NCBI GenBank assembly: GCA_945861635.1
Contig: CAMAWH010000029.1
Coordinates: 1-61,063, forward strand
DNA: 61,063 bases
Source of the DNA: Klebsiella pneumoniae
GTDB lineage: Bacteria > Myxococcota_A > UBA796 > SXON01
Reading direction: 5' to 3'
The notes below the pieces were generated by a model, which saw only the letters and a program-made list of their open reading frames with translations, was not told the origin of the DNA and made no database searches. Each line of letters starts with the position of its first letter. Positions within the stretch are counted from its first letter, which is position 1. A program made the position numbers and the translations under genes. Shown one piece after another: positions 1 through 7,715 of the stretch.

Positions 1-349
1 TGCATTCCTCACTCGCAATGCGAAACGTGTCGATGAGGCGCGTCACCTCGCCGCGAGAATCCCGGATGGGTTTGCCGGCCTCGATGGTGAGTGCTTCGGC
101 CAACTCTTCGGCCCGCGCGCGGAAACGCCCGACGCAGTGGTCGAGGACGCGCTGTCTTGCGTACGCCGGCATTCTGCGCATGGGAGCCGCCGCCGATGCC
201 GCGGATGCGACGGCTTCCTCGATCTCCCCCGCCCCCGCCAACGCCACGTTGGAGACGACGTTTCCGGACCATTTATCGGTGACGGGGAGCGTGGACGACG
301 TTTGGCGCGGCGTATTGGCAATGTAGAGTGGGTAGGTTTCGCGGAGCAT
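1..349 (-). CDS. Aldehyde dehydrogenase, N-terminal part (runs off the left edge)
   Basis: About 116 residues are visible, starting at an ATG whose complement lies at 347-349; the rest is outside the window. The protein begins MLRETYPLYIANTP and includes the segments MRRMPAYARQ and LTIEAGKPIRDSRGEVTRL, the usual N-terminal helical region of NAD(P)-dependent aldehyde dehydrogenases of the lactaldehyde/phosphonoacetaldehyde type. The catalytic Cys and Glu would lie in the missing part, so activity and substrate cannot be judged. It lies 67 bp downstream of the second aldehyde dehydrogenase on the same strand, with a parS site in the gap. Family call good, substrate unknown. Confidence 0.8.
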   Translation of the reverse strand, partial: MLRETYPLYIANTPRQTSSTLPVTDKWSGNVVSNVALAGAGEIEEAVASAASAAAPMRRMPAYARQRVLDHCVGRFRARAEELAEALTIEAGKPIRDSRGEVTRLIDTFRIASEEC

Positions 350-367
350 GGCGGTAGCGTAGCAGAG

Positions 368-383
368 TGTTCCACGTGGAACA
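368..383. promoter_or_regulatory. parS centromere site (distal copy)
   Basis: A perfect 16-bp palindrome TGTTCCACGTGGAACA lies between the two aldehyde dehydrogenase genes. This is the ParB-binding parS consensus TGTTNCACGTGNAACA in the C/G form. An identical site lies inside rsmG about 19 kb away, next to parAB. ParB would load here and spread. The site is intergenic, about 20 bp upstream of the left-hand gene, so bound ParB could also affect that gene's transcription (inference). Confidence 0.9.
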
Positions 384-415
384 GTCCGGCGCGCGCTGCG
401 TGAGCGCGAGAGGTC

Positions 416-1834
416 CTACGGAACCGCCACCCACACCGTCTTGAGTTGGGTCACCTCGTCCAGCACGGCTCGGCCATTTTCTCGGCCAAATCCACTTTGT
501 TTCACGCCTCCGTACGGCGCAGCGGCATCGAAGCGATTGTAGGTGTTGATCCACACCGTTCCTGCCTTCAAGCGGCTTGCTAGCCCGTGCGCCTTGCCGA
601 TATCGCGCGTCCAGATGCCGGCGGCCAGACCATATTCGCTGGCGTTGGCGATGGATGCCGCTTCCTCGATATCGTCAAATGGAATGACGGAAAGGACGGG
701 TCCGAAGATTTCTTCCCGCGCGATGGTCATGGTGGGGGAGACGCCCGAAAACACCGTGGGCGCCACAAAGTAGCCATTTCCGGGAATGGCCCCGCCGGTT
801 TCTTTTCGCGCCCCTTCCTGCTCTCCCGTGCGAATAAATCCGACCACGCGATCGCGATGGACGGCGCTCACGAGCGGGCCCATGGCCGTAGAGGGATCGA
901 GCGGGTTTCCCGGCACCATTCCGCGCGCGCCGGTGACGACGATGTCGAGCACCTGATCGTGCACCCGACGGTCCACCAGCAACCGCGAGCCGGCGGTGCA
1001 GAGCTCGCCCTGATTGTAGAAGATGGCGCCGGTGGCGTTCTTTGCGGCCGCCGTCACATCGGCGTCGGAGAAAATAATGTTGGCGGATTTCCCGCCCAAC
1101 TCCAACGACACCTTCTTCAGGGTAGACGCGGCGTTTCGCATGATGAGGCGACCGGTGTCGGTGCCGCCGGTAAAGCTGATTTTCGCGACATCGGGATGGT
1201 CCACGAGTGCGGCGCCCGCTTCCTCCCCAAAACCGGTGACAACGTTGCAGCACCCGGGCGGAAGTCCCGCTTCCGACAGAATCTTGGCGAGCGCCAGCGT
1301 GGAAAGCGAGGCCTCCTCGGGCGGTTTGATGACGACCGTATTTCCCGTCGCAAGCGCGGGTGCGATTTTTCGCGCGGCAAGGAGGAGCGGGAAATTCCAC
1401 GGCGTGATGGCCGCGATGACGCCGAGGGGTTCGCGCACGGTGTAGGTGAACAGCGCCCCGCGGACCGGGATGGTTTCGCCGGTCAACTTCGTGGGCCAGC
1501 CCGAGAAATAGAAGAACGTGTCCGCGGTGCGCGGAACGTCGATGGCCCGGGCGTTTGCAATGGGCTTTCCGGTGTCGAGCGTCTCGATGCGCGCGAGGTC
1601 TTCGAGCCGTTCGAGGATCAACTCGCCGGCACGCCGGAGGATGCGCTCCCGCTCGGTTGGGTCCGTGCGCCACCATCCTTCCTGGGCGCGTTTTGCCGAG
1701 GCAACCGCCAGGTCCACGTCGGCTTTGGTGCCGCGCGCGACATGCGCGAGCACGCCGCCGTCCGCAGGATTGGTGGTCTCAAAGGTGGCGGTGCCGGCGT
1801 GTTCGGCGTTGTCGATCCAGTGGGCGGTTTGCAT
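416..1834 (-). CDS. NAD(P)-dependent aldehyde dehydrogenase, betaine/aminobutyraldehyde type
   Basis: A complete 472-residue class ALDH protein, which oxidises an aldehyde to the acid. The oxyanion-hole Asn is N147 in TPWNFPLLL, the general base is E245 in LELGGKSANIIF, and the nucleophile is C279 in NQGELCTAGSR. The IFGPVLSV and AAPYGGVKQSGFGRE segments near the C terminus are typical of betaine-aldehyde, 4-aminobutyraldehyde and gamma-glutamyl-aminobutyraldehyde dehydrogenases. Such enzymes act after an amine oxidase or transaminase, which fits the aminotransferase and FAD-oxidoreductase block a few kilobases away, but no operon link exists. The exact substrate is inferred. The length is usual for the family. 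Confidence 0.92.
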   Translation of the reverse strand: MQTAHWIDNAEHAGTATFETTNPADGGVLAHVARGTKADVDLAVASAKRAQEGWWRTDPTERERILRRAGELILERLEDLARIETLDTGKPIANARAIDVPRTADTFFYFSGWPTKLTGETIPVRGALFTYTVREPLGVIAAITPWNFPLLLAARKIAPALATGNTVVIKPPEEASLSTLALAKILSEAGLPPGCCNVVTGFGEEAGAALVDHPDVAKISFTGGTDTGRLIMRNAASTLKKVSLELGGKSANIIFSDADVTAAAKNATGAIFYNQGELCTAGSRLLVDRRVHDQVLDIVVTGARGMVPGNPLDPSTAMGPLVSAVHRDRVVGFIRTGEQEGARKETGGAIPGNGYFVAPTVFSGVSPTMTIAREEIFGPVLSVIPFDDIEEAASIANASEYGLAAGIWTRDIGKAHGLASRLKAGTVWINTYNRFDAAAPYGGVKQSGFGRENGRAVLDEVTQLKTVWVAVP

Positions 1835-1925
1835 GCGGAGAAGGTATCGCGCAGCGCCGGGTAGCGGTTCTCACGCGGGTGGTGTCGGAATGAAAGCTCG
1901 CAACACCGTGCACCCCGGAGTCGTC

Positions 1926-2357
1926 GTGATTCGCACCCTGATGATTCTGTTCCTTCCCCTGACCGCGTGCGTGATCATCCGGGATGGAAAAGCGGAGGAT
2001 TCCGGCGGGTCAGCGCTTCACGACTGCGCAACGACACTGCCTTCGGACGTCCGCGTCGTGCGTGGAACGATCGACGCCGCCACCAACCATGAGCGGATCT
2101 GGTTGTGCGAGGGTGCGACGGCAAACCTGGCGGCAAACGGCATTGTTGTCTGGGCGGAAACCGGCGGCACGGTCAATGCCAGCGCCGCCGAGGTCGAAAT
2201 ATGGGCTGCGGGCGCGAGCACCGTGAATGTCTCCGCCGATGACGTGGCGGTTCACTACGAACCGGACGCAACCGTCAATATTGTGGGCGATGCCGTGCTC
2301 GCGGATGCGTGTCAGACCATCACATTCGACGCGTCGGCGGTGGAGAGTCCGTGTTGA
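1926..2357 (+). CDS. Small secreted lipoprotein
   Basis: A 143-residue protein read from a GTG with a GGAG five bases upstream. This start gives a signal peptide VIRTLMILFLPLTAC with lipobox LTAC, so the mature protein would be lipidated. An ATG 36 bases upstream is possible but lacks a good ribosome site. The mature part is rich in Val, Ala, Asp and Thr in short beta-like repeats (TVNASAAEVEIWAAGASTV) and ends in CQTITFDASAVESPC. Four Cys in the mature body could form two disulfides. No known domain is recognised. It is divergent from the aldehyde dehydrogenase. Confidence 0.7.
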   Translation: MIRTLMILFLPLTACVIIRDGKAEDSGGSALHDCATTLPSDVRVVRGTIDAATNHERIWLCEGATANLAANGIVVWAETGGTVNASAAEVEIWAAGASTVNVSADDVAVHYEPDATVNIVGDAVLADACQTITFDASAVESPC

Positions 2358-2474
2358 GGGGGCGCGGGCGGATCGGGGCGCTCGCGAGACGTGCTTCGCG
2401 CCGCCTTCGAAGCGAACAACACCGGTTCCTTGCCCTCCGGTCCCTTAGCCGCACCCGGCTGTGATCCGCGCCAA

Positions 2475-2498
2475 GCGCCCCCCCGCGGGAAGGGGCGC
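2475..2498. terminator. Possible hairpin terminator between convergent genes
   Basis: A 7-bp perfect stem, GCGCCCC (2475-2481) with GGGGCGC (2492-2498), encloses a ten-base loop. It lies between the stop of the lipoprotein gene and the convergent PIN gene. There is no T run on either side, so it is a weak candidate for an intrinsic terminator. The remaining 216 bp of this gap show no gene. Confidence 0.25.
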
Positions 2499-2573
2499 CC
2501 CGGAATGAATGAAGCGCGCCAGCGCAGAGCGCAGCCATCACGACGGGACGGCTGCCGGATGATCGCAGCGGCT

Positions 2574-3010
2574 TCAAACGGGCTCCACGACCTCGATGAA
2601 CGGGAAGCAACGGAAGTCAGCGCCATTGAGGGTCGCCAGGCGCCGCACGCCCGCTCGCTCCAGCGTTGCGGCCAGGGCGGTGTCGAGGATCCGCTTCCGC
2701 CCAAGCTGGTGCTTCGCCATCCACTCGAGGACGCGGGGTATGACCTCGGGTGTCGGCCCCACCCGGCTCGTCTCGGCCGCTTGCCACACGGGCAGCAGCG
2801 GGGTTCGGGCCGCATCCATCGTCAGCGGCGAGGTGAAACGCTTGGGATCGGTACGGCATAGAGGAATTCCCAACACACCTGATGGACCAGTACGATTCGC
2901 CCGCCCGGGCGACGAATCTCGCCAGCGATGAGGGTGGAGGCTCCCAGGTGGCCGGGAGCCGACGCGACGAGCCAGGGAATCAGGACGTTGGTGTCGAGGG
3001 CAAGGCTCAC
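2574..3010 (-). pseudogene. PIN-domain (VapC-like) toxin gene with one-base frameshift
   Basis: The first frame, from a GTG at 3010, encodes MSLALDTNVLIPWLVAS and ends with VCWEFLYAV. The second frame resumes with TDPKRF and contains ILDTALAATLERAGVRRLATLNGADF, ending near VEPV. Joined, they make a PIN ribonuclease of about 145 residues with the expected acidic residues: D6, the Glu of WEFLYA, the Asp of ILDTAL and the Asp of NGADF. A single missing base near 2851-2855 separates the frames. The GTG overlaps the stop of a short upstream frame ending in LADEMYQR, which may be the tail of a decayed antitoxin. VapC proteins cleave RNA and are held inactive by a VapB partner; no intact partner is seen. 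Confidence 0.75.
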
Positions 3011-3214
3011 CGCTGGTACATCTCGTCGGCCAGATCTGCGCGGTCGAATGGCTGGAGCATCGGCCCGATTCCGGCTGCATTCGGGCAGAGCATGGCAGCC
3101 TCGAAGTGCCGAGCGCTCGGGATCGTGCCGGGTCCGTTTCCGCGCTCACAGGTGGGGTCGTTTGGGTGGGGGCGGGCCCCCGCCAATCGGCGTGGCGGCC
3201 ACCTCTGCTCCGGC

Positions 3215-5248
3215 CTACAAAAACCTCCGAAACCACGCATCCACCTGCCGCATCCGGTCACACCGACGATCCAGCCGGCCGACCCGAATCATGCCGTGCG
3301 GCTCCTCCGGATAGAGCAGAAGCGCCGTGACGACGCCCCGCCGTTGGAGCGCCTCGTACACGAGAAAGGCCTGAGATTTATCGCAGCGCATATCTCCTTC
3401 TCCGTGGAGGATCAGAAACGGCGCAGTGACGCCATCGACGAAGCGAATGGACGAGTTGGCCAGGCTCGGCGAAGGGTTGTTCCACGGCATTTCCCCGCCG
3501 TACAGGTCGGGATTGAAATGGCCGAAATCACTCCCCCCAATCGCGCTCGCCCAATCGTACAGGCCGCGATCGGACGCGAACGCTTTGAATTTCGTGGATG
3601 TCCCGGCCAGATACAGGGACATGAACCCACCATAACTGCCGCCTTGCACGCCGATCCGATTTCCATCGACCTCGGGACGCGCAGCAAGCCAGTCCGCAAA
3701 GGCCTCCTGGTCACGACCGTCCGGATCGCCCCAATGTCCCTCGATCGCCCCGCAATAGGCCTCCCCAAAGGTATGGCTTCCACGCGGATTGCCCCACAGT
3801 ACGGCGTAGCCCTGGTCCGCGAGCCAATGCATCTCGAAATACAAGCGATAGGCGTACGCGGTCGTGGGTCCGCCGTGGATATTCACAATCGCCGGCGCCC
3901 GTCCTGAAGCATCGCGCGGCGCCAGGTAGAACGCCTGAATGGTCACGCCGTCGATATTGATTTCCACCCGTTCCGGCAGCCGCGGCTGACATTCTTTGGC
4001 AAGCGCGCCGTTGTGATCGGTGAGGCACGCGATTCCGCCTCCCGCATCGACGTGTGCGACTTCCAGAAAGGTATTTCCGGAGCCGTGCAGGACTGCGAAT
4101 CCGTTTGCCGTCGGTACGGGCGAGGAGCAACAGACGCCGTGCGGCGTGAGCCACGATGAATCGCCGTCGAGATTCATGTGGGCGAGGCGGGTGCTCGCGC
4201 GGTCGCCCATCATCACGACGATCGCGCTACCATCGGCATTCCAGACGGGTCGCCACGGCTGGAAGGCACAACTCGAAAGGTCGTCGAGGCACCAATCCCC
4301 GACAGGCCGATCGAGCGATTCCCCGAGCGAGCGCCACGTGCCGGCCGCAAGGTCGAGGACGGCGAGGCTTGTGTTCTTCGATCCCCATAGATCATCGCCC
4401 GGTGCGTAGGGCGCGGCGAGGTGTTTGCCGTCGGGCGAGGGGGCCGCCGCCTCAAACATTCCGTCGGGGCCCTGAAGTACGCGCGCCTGCCCACTTGCAA
4501 CGTCCACCGCGACCAATTGATTGCGCGTCGGATCGCGATCCGCCCCCGGGAGTGAGGAACGGGGCGAATAAACCGTACTTCCATCTACCGACAGCGTCGG
4601 CAATCCGTACGCGAACGGGCCGGACGTGATGCGGCGAGCCGCGCCGGTCGCAAGGTCAACGCACCAATGATGCGTCGTGTATCCCCCCTCCCATCCGGCG
4701 CCGTCCGTGCGAACATGCGTACGCGCGTACACGCGGGCGATGGGCGTTTCCTCCGCGTCTTTCCATGCGGATTCGGATGCGGAGGCACCAGGGAATTGCT
4801 CCAGCCCGTCGTCTCCTGCGGGGTGATCGAGGCGATGGGTGATGAGTGCGGGCGCAGCGTCCTGTTCATTGCCCGGTGTGAACGTGGCAACGAGCGTCGA
4901 GCCGTCGGGCGAGAGGTTCAACGCGCCGATCGACCCGTGTCCGAAGGAGGTGATCCGCCGCGCTTCGCCGCCGTCGGTGTCCAAGCGCCAGATCTGGCTG
5001 CCACGCTCTCGGTCGCTGATGAACAGGAGAAATCGGCCCTGCGTGTCGGCCACGGGGCCGCGATCGCCGTGATCTCCCTGCGTGAGTTGCACGGGCGCCC
5101 CGCCGGCGAGCGGGACGGCGTACAGCGACGATTTGTAGCGTTTCTTGTCGGCGTCCGCGCGCTTCAGGACGTAAACCACCCTCTCCCCCCAGCGCACGGG
5201 CGCGGAGGGGGTGACGATGCGAGCGAGCTGGTCGAGATGGAACGGCAT
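3215..5248 (-). CDS. S9 family serine peptidase (acylaminoacyl-peptidase/prolyl oligopeptidase type)
   Basis: A 677-residue protein with an N-terminal beta-propeller of about 400 residues containing TolB/WD-like SPDGSTL and SPDGKHL motifs, then an alpha/beta hydrolase domain. The triad is S538 in GGSYGGFMS, D619 in HGEGDMRCD and H651 in EEPHGM, and the oxyanion segment is NIHGGPTTAY. These enzymes cut short peptides and the propeller restricts entry. There is no signal peptide, so it is probably cytoplasmic. It lies 8 bp downstream of the outer-membrane protein gene on the same strand and is likely co-transcribed with it. Length and motif order are normal for S9C peptidases. Confidence 0.93.
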   Translation of the reverse strand: MPFHLDQLARIVTPSAPVRWGERVVYVLKRADADKKRYKSSLYAVPLAGGAPVQLTQGDHGDRGPVADTQGRFLLFISDRERGSQIWRLDTDGGEARRITSFGHGSIGALNLSPDGSTLVATFTPGNEQDAAPALITHRLDHPAGDDGLEQFPGASASESAWKDAEETPIARVYARTHVRTDGAGWEGGYTTHHWCVDLATGAARRITSGPFAYGLPTLSVDGSTVYSPRSSLPGADRDPTRNQLVAVDVASGQARVLQGPDGMFEAAAPSPDGKHLAAPYAPGDDLWGSKNTSLAVLDLAAGTWRSLGESLDRPVGDWCLDDLSSCAFQPWRPVWNADGSAIVVMMGDRASTRLAHMNLDGDSSWLTPHGVCCSSPVPTANGFAVLHGSGNTFLEVAHVDAGGGIACLTDHNGALAKECQPRLPERVEINIDGVTIQAFYLAPRDASGRAPAIVNIHGGPTTAYAYRLYFEMHWLADQGYAVLWGNPRGSHTFGEAYCGAIEGHWGDPDGRDQEAFADWLAARPEVDGNRIGVQGGSYGGFMSLYLAGTSTKFKAFASDRGLYDWASAIGGSDFGHFNPDLYGGEMPWNNPSPSLANSSIRFVDGVTAPFLILHGEGDMRCDKSQAFLVYEALQRRGVVTALLLYPEEPHGMIRVGRLDRRCDRMRQVDAWFRRFL

Positions 5249-5256
5249 CCCGACGA

Positions 5257-6429
5257 TTATCCCGGAGGCGCGGCCTCAGGCAGTACGGGGGGGATGGGCG
5301 GAGCGGGCGGAACGGGCGGTCCTGGAGGGACGGGCGGAACGGGCGAGGGCTCAGGAGCCGGTGGCGGGCTGGGTTCCGGGGCCGGCGCTGGCTCGGGAGC
5401 AGGTGGGTCCGGGTTGGCGGCGGGTGGGGCCTCCGGGGCGGCTTCCGGCTCCGGCGCCGCTTCTTCCTCCTCTTCCCCGCCATCAAACGCCGACGGCGCG
5501 TCATCCTCCGGCCGGAAGAACGTCACCTGTGCGTAGCCACCGGGAACGGGATCACCCGCACCAAAGCTCATCTTTCCCTCGACGCCAACCTGCATCCACG
5601 AGGCGCAATCGACCTTGGCGCCGACGCTGGCCGACGCCATGGGCACGCCGAGGTATCCGTCCGGATCCCAGACATACTCCCCGCGAACGGCCGGATGAAC
5701 GACGAATTCTGGCAGAAGCGCCACGACCAGCTCGCCCCCCGCGAACGGTGACGATTCCGCCATGCCGCCGCCACCGTCGATCGCCACGGAAAGGAAGTCT
5801 GCCGGGTACAATTCCAGCGCGAGGACTCCCATGTAGTAGTCTTCCGTGGGGTACGCAACCACGCCGCTCCACGTCGAGAAGGCGTCCTGCTCGGTCGCGA
5901 TGCTCGCGCCCGTGACCGGCGTATATTCGGTGTAGGACCAGTCGAGATCGACGCCGCCAAACACCGACAGCTCCGTTCCGTCCGCGAGATACCGCCCGGC
6001 GCTTGCGCCGAGCATCCGGCCCATGTACGCCCCGTTGAACATCAGGGAGAACGTGGGAAGATAGTTGTTCCACTCATCCCACCCTTCGAGGCCGATGGCG
6101 GGACTCTGGATGCCGCCGCGAACGAACCACGTTTTGCGTCCGAGCTGAAGGTAGGCGGCTTCGGGCGGGTACGTCTCGGCGATCGGAACCAGATTTCCCT
6201 GCGAGTCCGTCAGGAACGGGTCGAAGTGGTAGTCGAGATCGACGGCGGCGAAGAGCGCGCCGTAGGCGAGGCGGATGTCACCCTCGGCCTGAATCATCAT
6301 GTAGGGGCTGCCCTGATAGCCGCTGACGGAGCTGAGGGCGCCGCCGTACCAGAAGTCGAGATCAGCGGCGAACGCGGCGGGTAGAAGAAGCAACACGGGC
6401 ACTCCGGAGGTGAACGGCCACGCTACCAC
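5257..6429 (-). CDS. Outer-membrane beta-barrel protein with proline-rich C-terminal tail
   Basis: A 390-residue protein starting at GTG, with a signal peptide cleaved after about residue 21 (LLLLPAAFA). Residues 22-310 alternate aromatic and polar residues (FWYGGAL, AAVDLDYHF, WSGVVAYPTEDYYMGVLALELYP), as in porin-like barrels. The last strand, GGYAQVTFF, looks like a beta-signal but is followed by an 80-residue Glu/Pro/Ala tail of EPAPAPEPS and PPVPPGPP runs. No specific porin family is recognised. It is upstream of, and nearly abuts, the S9 peptidase gene, and is divergent from the phosphatase gene with only 14 bp between starts. Confidence 0.72.
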   Translation of the reverse strand: MVAWPFTSGVPVLLLLPAAFAADLDFWYGGALSSVSGYQGSPYMMIQAEGDIRLAYGALFAAVDLDYHFDPFLTDSQGNLVPIAETYPPEAAYLQLGRKTWFVRGGIQSPAIGLEGWDEWNNYLPTFSLMFNGAYMGRMLGASAGRYLADGTELSVFGGVDLDWSYTEYTPVTGASIATEQDAFSTWSGVVAYPTEDYYMGVLALELYPADFLSVAIDGGGGMAESSPFAGGELVVALLPEFVVHPAVRGEYVWDPDGYLGVPMASASVGAKVDCASWMQVGVEGKMSFGAGDPVPGGYAQVTFFRPEDDAPSAFDGGEEEEEAAPEPEAAPEAPPAANPDPPAPEPAPAPEPSPPPAPEPSPVPPVPPGPPVPPAPPIPPVLPEAAPPG

Positions 6430-6443
6430 GACTCGCCCCCGCG

Positions 6444-7652
6444 TTGTGGATGGCGTACCTTCTGCGCATGCATCGATATTCCGTGCGGACCGATATCGGG
6501 CTGCGTCGTGATCACAACGAGGACGCCACGGGCATGAAGCCCGAACACGGCCTGTTCGTCGTGGCCGACGGGGTCGGGGGGAACGCGGCAGGAGAAGTGG
6601 CGAGCGCGCTGTGCGTCGAGACGGTGCTGGCCGGCGCCGCCGACGGCGAAGCGGCCGCAGATTGGGCGACTGAAAACGTGCTTACGCGCCTCGAAGAGGC
6701 ATGTAGCGAGGCCAGTCGGCGAGTCTACGAGGCCGCAGGAGAGGGCGGGCGATCGGGCATGGCGACGACGCTCGTGGCGGTGCATGTCCGCCACGGCGGA
6801 GCTCACCTTGCCCACGTCGGGGATTCGCGCGCTTACCTGATTCGACAGCGCCAAATCCACCAACTCACGGAAGATCACTCGTTTCTCAACGAAATGAAGC
6901 GAACGGGTAGAGAGGCGGCGGCGCTGGCGCAGGGTGACCGTCGTCGGCACATGATCACGCGCGCCGTTGGGATTTACCCCACGGTGCAACCCTCCGTCGC
7001 CGCCCTCGATCTGCTCGATGGAGACCGCCTGCTGTTGTGCACCGACGGCCTGACGGACGTCGTTCCGGCCGCGCGCATTCTGGAACTGGCGGTGGATGCG
7101 GACCTCGAGGATGCCACGCAGCACCTCATCGCGGCCGCCATCGGTGCGGGCGGGCCGGACAACGTGACCGTGCTCCTGATCGCGCCCGAAGTGGGTGCAG
7201 CCACGCGGCTCGCGGAGCAGCGCGCCCGAATGATCGAATCGTTGTTTTTATTTCAGGACATGCCGTGGGCTGCGCGCCTGCAAATCGCGCGAATTCTGCG
7301 CGTACACAGCTTTGCCAAGGGCGATGTGTTGGCGCGGCAAGGTGAGTTCGGCACCAGCATGTTCGTCGTTTTGGAAGGGGAGTTGTCGGTTCGAATCGGC
7401 GATATCGAGGTGGCGCGCGTGCGGCCCGGTGAGCACGTCGGCGAACTCTCGCTCGTCGATCAAAGGCCACGGGCGGCCTCGGTCATCGCGTCGGCCAGCG
7501 GTGCTGCCATCAGCATTTCTTCGGACGCGTTGCGCGCGTTCGTGCGCCGGGAACCCGAGTTGGGCGTTGCGCTGCAATGGAAACTCCTCACGGTGCTCGC
7601 CGATCGCCTCCGCGCCACGAACGCGCGGATCGACCACACCGGACCCGCGTGA
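6444..7652 (+). CDS. PP2C-type Ser/Thr phosphatase fused to a cyclic-nucleotide-binding domain
   Basis: A 402-residue protein. Residues 10-255 form a PP2C domain with the metal-binding motifs RRDHNEDA, VVADGVGG, AHVGDSRAY, LCTDGLTDVV and GGPDNVTVL, so it should be an active Mn/Mg phosphatase removing phosphate from Ser/Thr. Residues 280-390 form a cNMP-binding fold (FAKGDVLARQGEFGTSMFVVLEGELSVRIG, then GELSLVDQRPRAASV). The phosphate-binding cassette has an Arg pair near the usual position. There is no transmembrane segment, so it is cytoplasmic. An alternative ATG lies 24 bases downstream. Such phosphatases balance Hanks-type kinases; here cyclic nucleotide may control the output (inference). 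Confidence 0.9.
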   Translation: MWMAYLLRMHRYSVRTDIGLRRDHNEDATGMKPEHGLFVVADGVGGNAAGEVASALCVETVLAGAADGEAAADWATENVLTRLEEACSEASRRVYEAAGEGGRSGMATTLVAVHVRHGGAHLAHVGDSRAYLIRQRQIHQLTEDHSFLNEMKRTGREAAALAQGDRRRHMITRAVGIYPTVQPSVAALDLLDGDRLLLCTDGLTDVVPAARILELAVDADLEDATQHLIAAAIGAGGPDNVTVLLIAPEVGAATRLAEQRARMIESLFLFQDMPWAARLQIARILRVHSFAKGDVLARQGEFGTSMFVVLEGELSVRIGDIEVARVRPGEHVGELSLVDQRPRAASVIASASGAAISISSDALRAFVRREPELGVALQWKLLTVLADRLRATNARIDHTGPA

Positions 7653-7715
7653 TCCCTCCCGTCGTGCGATCCCCGCCGCCCGTGCTACCGTTGGCGGCTC
7701 TCGAATGAGCGTTCC

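Noticed and set aside
3007..3261. An 84-codon frame upstream of the PIN gene as an intact antitoxin
   Set aside because: Only its last part (ending LADEMYQR) looks protein-like; the beginning is Arg/Pro/Trp-rich and reads into the neighbouring S9 peptidase gene. Kept only as a possible relic.
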